From an uncultured Porphyromonadaceae bacterium (lineage in GTDB: Bacteria; Bacteroidota; Bacteroidia; Bacteroidales; Muribaculaceae), in assembly GCA_946183895.1 (NCBI GenBank), contig CAMHDX010000045.1, positions 1 through 7,168 on the forward strand: 7,168 nucleotides of DNA, in the 5' to 3' direction. The translations under genes and the position numbers were made by a program. Below the pieces are notes generated by a model. That model was not told where the DNA came from. It ran no database searches and saw nothing but the letters and a program-made list of their open reading frames with translations. Below, piece after piece: positions 1-7,140 of the stretch (the stretch's first letter is position 1; the number at the start of each line of letters is the position of its first letter).

Positions 1-291
1 GACGAGTTGCGCGACTACCGCTTCTACGCCGCCGACATGGTGCACCCCAGCGACGTGGCGATTGAGTTCATGTGGCAGGTGCTGCAGGGAGCCTACATGG
101 ACGACCGCTCGGTGCAAGCCGTGGCGCGCTGTGAGCGCGTGAGCCGCAGGTTGTCACACAGGCCCATTGTCGCCGGCAGCTTGGCGACCAAGCGCTTTGA
201 CACCGACACGCGCACCATCGTGCAAAACCTGATTGAGGAGTACCCCTATGTGGCGCAATCCAAGTTACTGAAAGACTATTTAGACAAATAA
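1..291 (+). CDS. GSCFA-domain protein, C-terminal fragment (5' end outside window)
   Basis: The reading frame is open from the first base and ends at TAA 289-291, so only the last 96 residues are visible. The fragment begins with a stretch containing FYAADMVHPS, which matches the C-terminal part of GSCFA-family proteins. These are common in Bacteroidales and related to SGNH/GDSL hydrolases. Asp12 and His15 of the fragment form a DxxH arrangement like the SGNH block V that supplies the catalytic Asp and His; reading them as catalytic is inference. The N-terminal GSCFA motif and any signal sequence lie upstream and cannot be checked. The substrate is unknown; an acyl-ester hydrolase role at the envelope is plausible. 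The stop codon shares its last A with the alr start (TAATG), so the two genes are probably cotranscribed and translationally coupled. The family call is fairly secure from the D-x-x-HPS context and the neighbouring alr; the function is not. Confidence 0.75.
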   Translation, partial: DELRDYRFYAADMVHPSDVAIEFMWQVLQGAYMDDRSVQAVARCERVSRRLSHRPIVAGSLATKRFDTDTRTIVQNLIEEYPYVAQSKLLKDYLDK

Positions 292-1469
292 TGGATACAA
301 TTATAGACCCGACAAAGTCGCAGACCACCATGGTTACTGCGCGACAAACACAAACGATTGAACAAATCAATCTTGACAACTTGGCACACAACTTCAAGGT
401 GTTCAAGTCACGGCTTGAGCCGTCAACACGCACCTTAGCCCTGGTTAAAGCCGATGGATACGGCACGGGGGCCCTTGAGGTGTCACGTCGGCTGGTGCAA
501 TGCGGCGTTGACTACCTCGCTGTGGCTGCCGTTGACGAGGGCTTGCCGCTGCGCAATGCCCTTGGACCACGCGTGCCGATTATAGTGCTTAACCCCAACA
601 TGAGCGACCACGAGGCGATGTTCAACATCAATCTGGAGCCCGAGGTGTACTCGATTGAGCAAGCGCGCATCTTGATACACGACTTGCAGCGCTATCGCCC
701 CGAGTCGTTCCGCGACATGCCCTATCCCATTCATGTCAAGATAGATAGCGGTATGCACCGCCTGGGCTTCACCCTGGACCAACTGCCCGACTTGCTCGAC
801 CTGCTGGCACACAATCAGGTGCTGCGCCCGGTGAGTGTGTTCACCCACTTGAGTGTGGCGGACGACGCGAGCGAGGATGAATACACGCGCATGCAGCTGG
901 CGTACTTCGGCCAATGCGCCGACTTGTTGCAAAGCGCCTATCCCGACCGCCACTTGCTGCGCCACGCGCTCAACACGAGCGGCACCATGCGCTTCACCTC
1001 GTCGCAGATGGACATGGTGCGACTGGGCATAGGCCTGTACGGCATTCGCACCGTGTTTGACGGCAGCGAGGATTCATTGCTGCCGGTGGCATCGGTGCGC
1101 AGCGTGATTATCAGCATCAAGGAGTGGGACGCCGGCACCACGATTGGCTACGGCCGCCGCGGCAAGCTCACGCGCCACTCGCGTGTGGCGACAATCCCCA
1201 TCGGCTATGCCGACGGCTACGACCGCCACTATGGTTGCGGCGCGGCGCAGATGTGGGTTGCCGGCACCCTGTGCCCCACTGTGGGCAATGTGTGCATGGA
1301 CGCGGTGATGATTGACATCACCGACGCGCCCGCCACAGTCGCCGTGGGCGACGAGGTCGAGGTGTTCGGCGCTCATGTGCCCATCGAGACACTGGCTCAG
1401 GCGCGCGGCACCATCCCCTACGAGGTCCTCACCAGCGTGTCACCACGCGTGGCGCGCGTTTACGTTTAA
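291..1469 (+). CDS. alr: Alanine racemase (PLP-dependent)
   Basis: This cytoplasmic enzyme interconverts L- and D-alanine and supplies D-Ala for peptidoglycan. At 392 residues it has the usual length of a stand-alone fold-III racemase: an N-terminal PLP barrel and a C-terminal beta domain. The PLP lysine is K53 in VKADGYG, with Y57 in the same motif. By comparison with the Geobacillus enzyme, R157 (GMHRLG), H186 (THLSVADD), R244 (MVRLGIGLYG), Y287 (IGYGRR, the second catalytic base), Y306 in GYADGY, M336-D337 (CMD) and Y377 (IPYE) are in place, so the enzyme should be active. The start at 291 overlaps the upstream stop. An in-frame ATG at 330 would remove 13 residues of a roughly 20-residue polar tail before the barrel (TIEQINLDNL), and neither start has a clear Shine-Dalgarno. 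In many Bacteroidales this domain is fused behind MurF; here it stands alone. Neighbours are a GSCFA gene before and an LRR gene 16 bases after. Confidence 0.96.
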   Translation: MDTIIDPTKSQTTMVTARQTQTIEQINLDNLAHNFKVFKSRLEPSTRTLALVKADGYGTGALEVSRRLVQCGVDYLAVAAVDEGLPLRNALGPRVPIIVLNPNMSDHEAMFNINLEPEVYSIEQARILIHDLQRYRPESFRDMPYPIHVKIDSGMHRLGFTLDQLPDLLDLLAHNQVLRPVSVFTHLSVADDASEDEYTRMQLAYFGQCADLLQSAYPDRHLLRHALNTSGTMRFTSSQMDMVRLGIGLYGIRTVFDGSEDSLLPVASVRSVIISIKEWDAGTTIGYGRRGKLTRHSRVATIPIGYADGYDRHYGCGAAQMWVAGTLCPTVGNVCMDAVMIDITDAPATVAVGDEVEVFGAHVPIETLAQARGTIPYEVLTSVSPRVARVYV

Positions 1470-1485
1470 CGTTACACCATAGACA

Positions 1486-2661
1486 ATGAAACAGATAGCA
1501 CTCCTGATTATACTAGCCACCATGCACTTGACGGCATCGGCCCACGAGGTCCGCGCCGGTGGCTTGCGTTACAGCCTTGACACTGAGCAAGGCACGGCTG
1601 CCGTGATTAGCGACATCGTGCATGGCATCAACACTTACGACGGAGACATCGTGGTGCCGGCGATGGTCTACTGCGATGGAGCCAACTACACCGTCACAAG
1701 CATTGCCGAGGGTGCGTTCGCCGGTTCGGGTGCCACATTGATTCAGCTACCCGAAACCGTTACTCACATCGGCGACCGCGCCTTTGAGGGGACACGGGCT
1801 CTGGAGGGCATCACTCTGCCCTGCCGCCTCAACGAGCTGGGCACACGGGTGCTGGCGGGTAGTGCGGTGCAAACGGTGCTCGTGCCGGAGGGAGTGACGG
1901 CAATCGGCGACAGCGCGCTGGCAGGATGTTCTCAGCTGCACACATTGTTGCTGCCGGGCTCGCTGCAATCAATTGGAACTCATGTGCTTGACGGGTGCTA
2001 CAACCTATTTGAAATATACAGCGCGGGCACACTGCCACCCACATTCCGCACCGCCGACAACGTGAATGCGGTTGACGTCATCGTGCCCGACACCGACGCG
2101 GTGAGCGCCTACGAACAAGACAGCATCTGGGGCGACTACGACCACTTCTCGCTATGGGCACACGACGAGGATAGCTACTATGACATCAACATCGGCAGCA
2201 ACGACCGGTGGGAAGAAAACGACAACGCGGGCAGCATGCACAGCGTGGCACTGAGCGGCAACGTGGCATTCCGCGTGCTGGACAAGTGGGGCGAGCAGGT
2301 GGCAATGACGGCAGCCCCGCGTTACTACTTGGAGCAAGGCGAACTTGACGAGGCTTACACCATTGTGCCCAGTGTCATGCTCGCCGACCTCGAGCCGGTG
2401 GAATATGTGGTACCCGCGGCACGCACTACGCCGCCGGTGAGCGACGAGATGTACCCGCTCAGCCGACCGCACGTTTACTCCATGGACGGCACGATCTACA
2501 TTGACAATCTGCAACACGATGGCTGGGTGAGAATCTATGACGTGTACGGCACGCTACACCTTGAACGCCCCGCCGCTCAGGTCATGAACATCGGCAACCT
2601 GCCACCGGCTCGCGTCTACATTGTCGTCACGGGAGATTATGCGACTAAAGTGTCTCTATAA
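1486..2661 (+). CDS. Secreted BspA-type leucine-rich-repeat protein with T9SS-like C-terminal domain
   Basis: This 391-residue exported protein starts with a signal peptide: MKQ, a hydrophobic run, and a likely signal peptidase I cut after ASA at residue 19. Residues about 25-68 resemble the cap found before BspA-type (LRR_5) repeats, including YDGDIVVPAMV. Residues 69-181 hold five repeats of 22-23 residues with the pattern V-x-x-I-G-x-x-A-F-x-G-x-x-x-L-x-x-I-x-L-P. Residues 197-220 (VDVIVPDTDAVSAYEQ and on to W-G-D-Y) are the typical end of such arrays. Residues about 222-325 are acidic and I recognise no domain there. Residues about 328-391 (VYSMDGTIYI, WVRIYDVYGTL, then YIVVTGDYATKVSL) look like a type A C-terminal sorting domain of the type IX secretion system. 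Inference: the protein is displayed on the surface or released and may bind host or polymer ligands. The family is known for adhesion in oral relatives, but no ligand is visible here. It lies 16 bases after alr and 23 before the esterase. Confidence 0.85.
   Translation: MKQIALLIILATMHLTASAHEVRAGGLRYSLDTEQGTAAVISDIVHGINTYDGDIVVPAMVYCDGANYTVTSIAEGAFAGSGATLIQLPETVTHIGDRAFEGTRALEGITLPCRLNELGTRVLAGSAVQTVLVPEGVTAIGDSALAGCSQLHTLLLPGSLQSIGTHVLDGCYNLFEIYSAGTLPPTFRTADNVNAVDVIVPDTDAVSAYEQDSIWGDYDHFSLWAHDEDSYYDINIGSNDRWEENDNAGSMHSVALSGNVAFRVLDKWGEQVAMTAAPRYYLEQGELDEAYTIVPSVMLADLEPVEYVVPAARTTPPVSDEMYPLSRPHVYSMDGTIYIDNLQHDGWVRIYDVYGTLHLERPAAQVMNIGNLPPARVYIVVTGDYATKVSL
1690..2028 (+). repeat. Five tandem LRR_5 coding repeats (22-23 codons each)
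   Basis: These repeats are seen at protein level within the LRR gene. The units cover residues 69-90, 91-113, 114-135, 136-158 and 159-181 of that protein. Each has an I/L-G/A core followed by a short loop with A-F/A-L/V-L and G, then a hydrophobic strand ending in LP, VP or, in the last unit, a diverged end (IYSAG). The nucleotide sequence has diverged between units, so recent slippage or phase variation is unlikely. Confidence 0.8.
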
Positions 2662-2684
2662 CAAACTAATTACCAACAGTTGAC

Positions 2685-3521
2685 ATGAAACAGTACTTAT
2701 TGTTATTATTCGCCACGTTGCTGAGCCTGAGCGGCTGGGCAAAGGGCGCTCAAACGACCGACACGGTCGTGATCCACAGCGACGCGATGGGTCGCGACAT
2801 CAAGTGTGTGGTCGTGGTGCCCGAGCGCTATCACGTTGACGCGGTCACGCGCTGGCCGGTGGTCTACCTGCTGCACGGGGCCGACGGCTGCTACAACGAC
2901 TGGTCGCGCAAGGCGAACCTGGACTCGCTCGCCACACGCTACGACGTGATGATAGTGTGTCCCGACGGACAAGACAGCTGGTACTTCGACTCGCCCATTG
3001 ACCCCAAGATGCAGTTTGAGACGCATGTGGGCAGCGAGGTGGTGAGCTATGTCGACCGGCACTACCGCACCATTGCCTCACGCACGGCGCGCGCCATCAC
3101 GGGCTTGAGCATGGGCGGCCACGGCGCGTTGTGGATAGGCTGGAGGCACCCTGAGGTCTTCGGGGCCACGGGCAGCATGAGCGGCGGTGTCAACATCACC
3201 AAGTTTCCTGACCGCTGGCTCATTCAGCAACGGTTGGGCAAATATCATGACAATCCGGAGCGATGGGCATCGCATGCCGTCGTGAACTTGGTGCCGCTAT
3301 TGGTGCCGGGCAAGCAGGCGATCACCATTGACGATGGCGACAAGGACTTCTTCCTGGAGGTCAACAACGAGCTGCACGCCGCGCTGCAACGCGCCGGCAT
3401 TCCTCACGACTACACCATCCGCCCGGGTGGCCACTCGTGGGTCTACTGGGTGAACTCGTTAGACTACCACCTGCTGTTCTTCACCAAGTACTTTAAATCA
3501 CAATTAAAGACCGCAAAATAA
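2685..3521 (+). CDS. Secreted alpha/beta-hydrolase esterase (Esterase D / antigen 85-like, PF00756 type)
   Basis: This 278-residue protein has an N-terminal signal peptide (MKQYLLLLFATLLSLSGWA, probable cut near residue 19; no lipobox cysteine), so it acts in the periplasm or outside the cell. The fold is that of the family holding S-formylglutathione hydrolase, feruloyl/acetylxylan esterases and mycolyltransferases. Visible marks are an oxyanion-hole segment YLLHGADG (residues 61-68), the nucleophile elbow GLSMGGHGA with Ser142, a probable catalytic Asp in IDDGDKDFF (D221 likely, D219 possible), and His250 in RPGGHSW. The triad looks complete. The substrate cannot be told from sequence; export makes removal of ester groups from polysaccharide (CE1-like) more likely than formaldehyde detoxification. 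The start ATG follows a 23-base gap after the LRR gene. The stop overlaps the next start as TAATG, which suggests coupling to the DUF805 gene. Confidence 0.88.
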   Translation: MKQYLLLLFATLLSLSGWAKGAQTTDTVVIHSDAMGRDIKCVVVVPERYHVDAVTRWPVVYLLHGADGCYNDWSRKANLDSLATRYDVMIVCPDGQDSWYFDSPIDPKMQFETHVGSEVVSYVDRHYRTIASRTARAITGLSMGGHGALWIGWRHPEVFGATGSMSGGVNITKFPDRWLIQQRLGKYHDNPERWASHAVVNLVPLLVPGKQAITIDDGDKDFFLEVNNELHAALQRAGIPHDYTIRPGGHSWVYWVNSLDYHLLFFTKYFKSQLKTAK

Positions 3522-4129
3522 TGGATAACAATCAAATACAACCCGGCATGCCACCGGCATTTGAGCCCAATGGCAACAATAGTCGTCAGCCGCGACAGCC
3601 GTTGCCACCCGTCAACGCAGTCGATGCCATCAAGAAGGCACTCACCACGCCCATGGACCTGTCAGGTCGCAGCCGCCGGTCGGAATTCTGGTGGTTCACC
3701 TTGTTCTACTACGTGATGTGCCAGTTGGGCGCGTCGCTCTTCCAGTGGATCGCCGGCGAGAGCATCGGCCTGGGCGCGCAATATGCTGTGATGATCGCTC
3801 TGGTGATGCCCATGCTGGCGGTGCAGGTGCGGCGACTGCATGATGCCGGACACGGCGCGTGGTGGGCATGGGTGTTCCTGGTGCTCAACATCGGCCTGTA
3901 TGGCTCAATATTGCCGATGTTCAGCGAGTTGATGCAGGTGGCATCCGGCTCGGCGCCAGATGTCCATGCCATGGAACGCATGATGCGCGACCACTCCACC
4001 GCGTTCCCCATCATGATTGTGTCCTCACTGGGATACTCACTGTGGGGGCTCATCCTGCTGATTTTCAACCTGCAGGATAGCGAACCCGGAATTAATCAAT
4101 ATGGCGAATCACCCAAGTATAAGTTATGA
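3521..4129 (+). CDS. DUF805 family inner-membrane protein
   Basis: This 202-residue membrane protein has no signal peptide. Residues 1-32 form a polar tail rich in Pro, Gln and Asn ([20 protein letters not shown]). The DUF805 domain follows: [12 protein letters not shown] (residues 48-59), a first hydrophobic segment about 58-79, a second about 86-103, the signature [15 protein letters not shown] (residues 103-117) leading into a third segment to about 133, and a fourth about 162-184. It ends with the family's typical D-x-x-x-G-x-N-x-Y-G sequence (residues 186-195). The role of DUF805 proteins is not established, so I propose none. A loop of about 30 residues with several Met and charged residues (134-161) separates the last two segments. 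The start overlaps the esterase stop (TAATG) and the stop overlaps the cmk start (ATGA), so it is embedded in the operon. Confidence 0.88.
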   Translation: MDNNQIQPGMPPAFEPNGNNSRQPRQPLPPVNAVDAIKKALTTPMDLSGRSRRSEFWWFTLFYYVMCQLGASLFQWIAGESIGLGAQYAVMIALVMPMLAVQVRRLHDAGHGAWWAWVFLVLNIGLYGSILPMFSELMQVASGSAPDVHAMERMMRDHSTAFPIMIVSSLGYSLWGLILLIFNLQDSEPGINQYGESPKYKL

Positions 4130-4833
4130 GCAACAAAAAGATATCAATAGCCATCGACGGCTATTCGAGCACGGGCAAGAGCACGATGGCGAAGGAGCTG
4201 GCACGTCGTCTGGGCTATGGCTACGTTGACACCGGTGCGATGTATCGCGCCGTCACTCTATACGCCATGCGCCACGGCATAATCAAGGATAACATGATTG
4301 ACGAGCCGGCGCTGCTCGCCTCATTGCCCTCACTGACCATCACCTTTGCGCCATCGGCCGACGGGCGCAACGAGACCTACCTGTGCGGCGAGAACGTCGA
4401 ACAAGAGATACGCACCATGGAGGTTAGCGACCATGTCAGCGCCGTTGCCGCCATTGGCGGTGTGCGTCGCCACCTGGTCAAGCTGCAGCAAGACATGGGC
4501 AAGGCAGGCGGCATCGTGATGGACGGACGCGACATCGGCACTGTTGTGCTGCCCGACGCCGAGCTCAAGGTGTTTGTTACCGCCTCGGCACAGGTGCGCG
4601 CGCAGCGTCGCTACGACGAGCTGCGTGCCAAGGGCGACACCACCGCGACACTGGAGCAGGTGCTCGCCAATGTAACCGAGCGTGACCGCATTGACACCAC
4701 ACGCGCCGAGAGCCCGCTGCGACGCGCCGACGACGCACTACTGCTCGACAATAGCGACATGACCCGCGAGCAGCAAAACCGGTGGCTCTACGAGGCCGCC
4801 ATACAACGCATTGACGATGACCATCGAGATTGA
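4126..4833 (+). CDS. cmk: Cytidylate kinase (CMP/dCMP kinase)
   Basis: This cytoplasmic nucleotide kinase phosphorylates CMP and dCMP with ATP, recycling cytidine nucleotides from RNA and phospholipid turnover. At 235 residues it is close to the usual 220-230. The P-loop is GYSSTGKST with K18, near the N-terminus as expected. The CMP-binding motif DTGAMYRAV spans residues 35-43. The insert region ends in [14 protein letters not shown] (residues 95-108). [12 protein letters not shown] (residues 134-145) holds the conserved R135. A lid-like [20 protein letters not shown] (residues 185-204) carries the arginines that contact phosphates. All family marks are intact. Its start overlaps the DUF805 stop by four bases (ATGA) and its 3' end overlaps the probable ispH start by 17 bases. 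Cmk beside ispH is a familiar arrangement in Bacteroidales, which supports both calls. Confidence 0.97.
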   Translation: MSNKKISIAIDGYSSTGKSTMAKELARRLGYGYVDTGAMYRAVTLYAMRHGIIKDNMIDEPALLASLPSLTITFAPSADGRNETYLCGENVEQEIRTMEVSDHVSAVAAIGGVRRHLVKLQQDMGKAGGIVMDGRDIGTVVLPDAELKVFVTASAQVRAQRRYDELRAKGDTTATLEQVLANVTERDRIDTTRAESPLRRADDALLLDNSDMTREQQNRWLYEAAIQRIDDDHRD

Positions 4834-5677
4834 CAACGGCTCGGGGTTTTGCTTTGGCGTTACACGCGCCATCAGCAAGGCTGAGGAAGAACTGATGGCA
4901 AGCGGGCACCTGTACTGCCTGGGCGACATCGTGCACAATGCCGCCGAGGTGGGACGACTTGAGCAACGCGGGCTGGAGACGATTACTCACGAGCAACTGG
5001 CGACACTGCATGGCGTCAAGGTGTTGCTGCGCGCCCATGGCGAGCCGCCGTCAACCTACGAGTGCGCACGCTCGCGCGACATCGAAATCATTGATGCCAC
5101 CTGTCCCGTCGTGCTGAAGTTGCAACAACGCATCAAGGCGATGTACGACGAGGCGCCCGAGGGCAACACCAAGCCGCAGATCGTGATTTACGGCAAGCGA
5201 GGCCACGCCGAGGTGCTGGGTCTCGTGGGCCAGACAGCAGGCAACGCAATCGTGATTGAGAGCGCCGACGAGTTGTCAAAGATTGATTACAACCGCGACA
5301 TCTACCTCTACTCACAAACCACCAAGTCGCTGCAAGGGTTCAAGCACATCGTGAGCGAGATTAGCCACCGCGTGGCACCGGGCGTGACGTTTCGCAGCTT
5401 TGACACCATCTGCCGCTCGGTGGCTAACCGCATACCGCAAATACGCGAGTTCGCAGCTCGCCACGACTTGATACTATTTGTGAGCGGCAGCAAGAGTAGC
5501 AATGGGCGCATCCTCTTCGCCGAGTGCCTCAATGCCAATCCCGACAGCCACCTTGTGAGCAACGAGAGCGAAATCGACCCGGCATGGCTTGAGGGCAAAG
5601 AGCGCATAGGCATTTGCGGCGCCACCAGCACACCACGGTGGCTGATGAACCGCGTCGCGGACTTTATTAGGCAATAG
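4817..5677 (+). CDS. ispH: 4-hydroxy-3-methylbut-2-enyl diphosphate reductase (IspH/LytB)
   Basis: This iron-sulfur enzyme carries out the last step of the MEP pathway, reducing HMBPP to IPP and DMAPP. From ATG 4817 it is 286 residues, within the normal range for bacterial IspH. The three cluster cysteines are C12 (GFCFGV), C96 (DATCPVV) and C199 ([10 protein letters not shown]), spaced almost as in E. coli. Substrate-pocket residues are also present: H40 (DIVHNA), H74 (RAHGEPP), H130 and E132 (KRGHAEV), T168/T169 (SQTT), S227-S228-N229 (KSSNGR) and S271 (GATSTP). I chose ATG 4817 because it puts the first cysteine at residue 12, the family position. A TTG at 4811 in the same frame would add two residues but is less likely. 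The start lies inside cmk (17-base overlap), implying coupled translation. An active enzyme indicates that isoprenoids are made by the MEP route rather than mevalonate. Confidence 0.97.
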   Translation: MTIEIDNGSGFCFGVTRAISKAEEELMASGHLYCLGDIVHNAAEVGRLEQRGLETITHEQLATLHGVKVLLRAHGEPPSTYECARSRDIEIIDATCPVVLKLQQRIKAMYDEAPEGNTKPQIVIYGKRGHAEVLGLVGQTAGNAIVIESADELSKIDYNRDIYLYSQTTKSLQGFKHIVSEISHRVAPGVTFRSFDTICRSVANRIPQIREFAARHDLILFVSGSKSSNGRILFAECLNANPDSHLVSNESEIDPAWLEGKERIGICGATSTPRWLMNRVADFIRQ

Positions 5678-5700
5678 GCTCGCCCTGAGGCGGCTCAGCC
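5677..5700. terminator. Possible short hairpin between convergent ispH and cstA ends
   Basis: Only 17 bases separate the stops of ispH (5675-5677) and the transporter (5695-5697). Within them CTGAG (5685-5689) and CTCAG (5694-5698) form a perfect 5-bp stem with a GCGG loop. An alternative pairing is CGCC (5681-5684) with GGCG (5689-5692), with outer GGCT (5677-5680) and AGCC (5697-5700) also complementary. The two folds are mutually exclusive. No T-run follows on either strand, so this is not a classical intrinsic terminator. It could act as a weak two-way terminator or mRNA-end stabiliser, or be chance in GC-rich DNA. Confidence 0.3.
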
Positions 5701-7140
5701 AAATGCCAGCGGCGACACAAAGCCGAATGTCACCACTACTATAGTCATGAACACAGCAGGCACCGCCGTGATCCACCAGCCGCGACTGCCACGCTTATAC
5801 AGATAGGCGGTAGCGGTCCACAGGGCGATCGTGGCGAGCGTCTGGTTGCTCCAACCGAAGTATTGCCACAACGAGTTGAATCCGTCGGGGTTATCAATCT
5901 GCCACAACAGCAGGCACACCGCGACGATAAATATCGGTATGGCGATAATCAGGCGGTTGCGAATGGGCCGCTGAGGCAACTTGACCTCCTCGGCAATGAT
6001 GACGCGAGCACTGCGAAACGCGGTGTCACCACTGGTGATGGGCGCCGCGACAACTCCCAGCACTGCCAGGATGCCACCCACGATGCCCAACCAGCCGGTG
6101 CAAACTGTGTTGACCACTGCCGGTGCCGTGAAGTACTGAATCAACGTCTTGCCACCGGGGGTGCCCACTTGAGCCACAAAGGCATCAACACCTGCCGCAC
6201 CCACGACCTCGCGCCAACCGCCGTAGTAGAAGAACCACATTGCCACAGTTGCCCAAATCAATGCCACAATACCCTCAACAATCATGGCGCCGTAGAACAC
6301 CTGGCGACCATAGCGCTCGTCCTGCAAGCAGCGTGACATGATGGGGCTCTGGGTGGCATGGAAGCCACTGATGGCACCACACGCGATGGTGATAAACAAG
6401 CACGGGAACAACGGATTGGCACGCACATAACTCACAATGCCGAGCATGTCGGTGCCGTCATCGGTCACCTGGGCTGAAGTCCATGTCGTCAAGTCGCCAA
6501 TGTTCCACAACTCTGGCAAAGCCGGCCACTTGAACAGCAGCACGACCATCAGACCAAGTGCCATGAATATCAGTGACATGGCAAACACGGGATATATCTT
6601 GCCTATCACCTTATCAACCGGCAACAGGGTTGCCAACATGTAGTAACCAAAGATAATAGCTATCCACATCACTGTGCTACCGCCAAATCCATGCAATATC
6701 AATGCCGGACTGTAGACAAACACCACACCGACGAGCATCAGCAACACGAAGCAGAATAACAACATCACCTTATGCATCACGTTGCCCAGATACCTACCCA
6801 CCATGGTGGGCACGCCGGCTCCGCCATTACGCATCGACATCATGCCGCACATGTAGTCATGCACACCGCCGGCAAAGATGCTGCCGAGTACAATCCACAA
6901 GTAAGCCGCCGGACCAAACCACGCGCCCATGATAGCGCCAAAGATGGGACCGGTGCCGGCAATGTTGAGGAATTGTATCATGAACACTCGCCACCAGGGC
7001 ATTGCCACATTGTCAACGCCATCGCTATTAGCGACAGCGGGCGTAACACGATCATCGGGAGCGAACACGCGCTCCACCACTCGGCCATAAATCAAATAGC
7101 CGATAATCAATGCAATGAATGACAGTAAAAACGAAATCAT
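5695..7140 (-). CDS. cstA: CstA-family carbon starvation transporter (short form)
   Basis: This polytopic inner-membrane transporter has 481 residues, shorter than the roughly 700 of E. coli CstA but in line with what I recall of the compact Bacteroidota versions. It starts with a membrane helix (MISFLLSFIALIIGYLIYG). The CstA core follows: MPWWRVFMIQFLNIAG (residues 47-62), GPIFGAIMGAWFGPAAY (64-80), and FAGGVHDYMCGMMS (89-102). Further conserved blocks are GAISGFHATQSPIMSRCL (residues 255-272) and APITSGDTAFRSAR (366-379). At least ten further hydrophobic segments run through to residue 480. E. coli CstA is linked to peptide uptake in starvation, and CstA/BtsT relatives also take up pyruvate; the substrate here cannot be decided from sequence. 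The gene is on the opposite strand to the seven-gene cluster and has its own upstream region, so it is a separate unit. E. coli cstA is controlled by CRP; no such site can be assessed here because only 28 upstream bases are visible. Confidence 0.93.
   Translation of the reverse strand: MISFLLSFIALIIGYLIYGRVVERVFAPDDRVTPAVANSDGVDNVAMPWWRVFMIQFLNIAGTGPIFGAIMGAWFGPAAYLWIVLGSIFAGGVHDYMCGMMSMRNGGAGVPTMVGRYLGNVMHKVMLLFCFVLLMLVGVVFVYSPALILHGFGGSTVMWIAIIFGYYMLATLLPVDKVIGKIYPVFAMSLIFMALGLMVVLLFKWPALPELWNIGDLTTWTSAQVTDDGTDMLGIVSYVRANPLFPCLFITIACGAISGFHATQSPIMSRCLQDERYGRQVFYGAMIVEGIVALIWATVAMWFFYYGGWREVVGAAGVDAFVAQVGTPGGKTLIQYFTAPAVVNTVCTGWLGIVGGILAVLGVVAAPITSGDTAFRSARVIIAEEVKLPQRPIRNRLIIAIPIFIVAVCLLLWQIDNPDGFNSLWQYFGWSNQTLATIALWTATAYLYKRGSRGWWITAVPAVFMTIVVVTFGFVSPLAFG

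Noticed and set aside
68..466. A 132-codon minus-strand open frame spanning the GSCFA/alr junction
   Set aside because: It is antisense to two recognised genes, rich in Cys, Arg and Ser, and shows no start context or motif.
483..965. A 160-codon open frame on the minus strand opposite alr
   Set aside because: It lies wholly inside a clear alanine racemase gene. Its translation is rich in Gln, Val, His and Ala without any domain, as expected of a shadow frame in GC-rich coding DNA.
1690..2028. The LRR repeats as a phase-variable or recombining DNA repeat
   Set aside because: The repeats are visible in protein but not as near-identical DNA units, so slippage or recombination between them is unlikely.
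2662..2684. A TTGAC sequence before the esterase start as a possible -35 promoter element
   Set aside because: It directly abuts the ATG, leaving no room for a -10 element or transcript start, and Bacteroidota use a different promoter consensus.
4811..4816. TTG at 4811 as the ispH start
   Set aside because: It would add only two residues before ATG 4817. ATG 4817 puts the first cluster cysteine at residue 12, the family position.
5863..6336. A 157-codon open frame on the plus strand opposite cstA
   Set aside because: The opposite strand encodes intact, conserved CstA blocks across this range. The plus-strand translation is rich in His, Gln, Asn and Arg and resembles no family.
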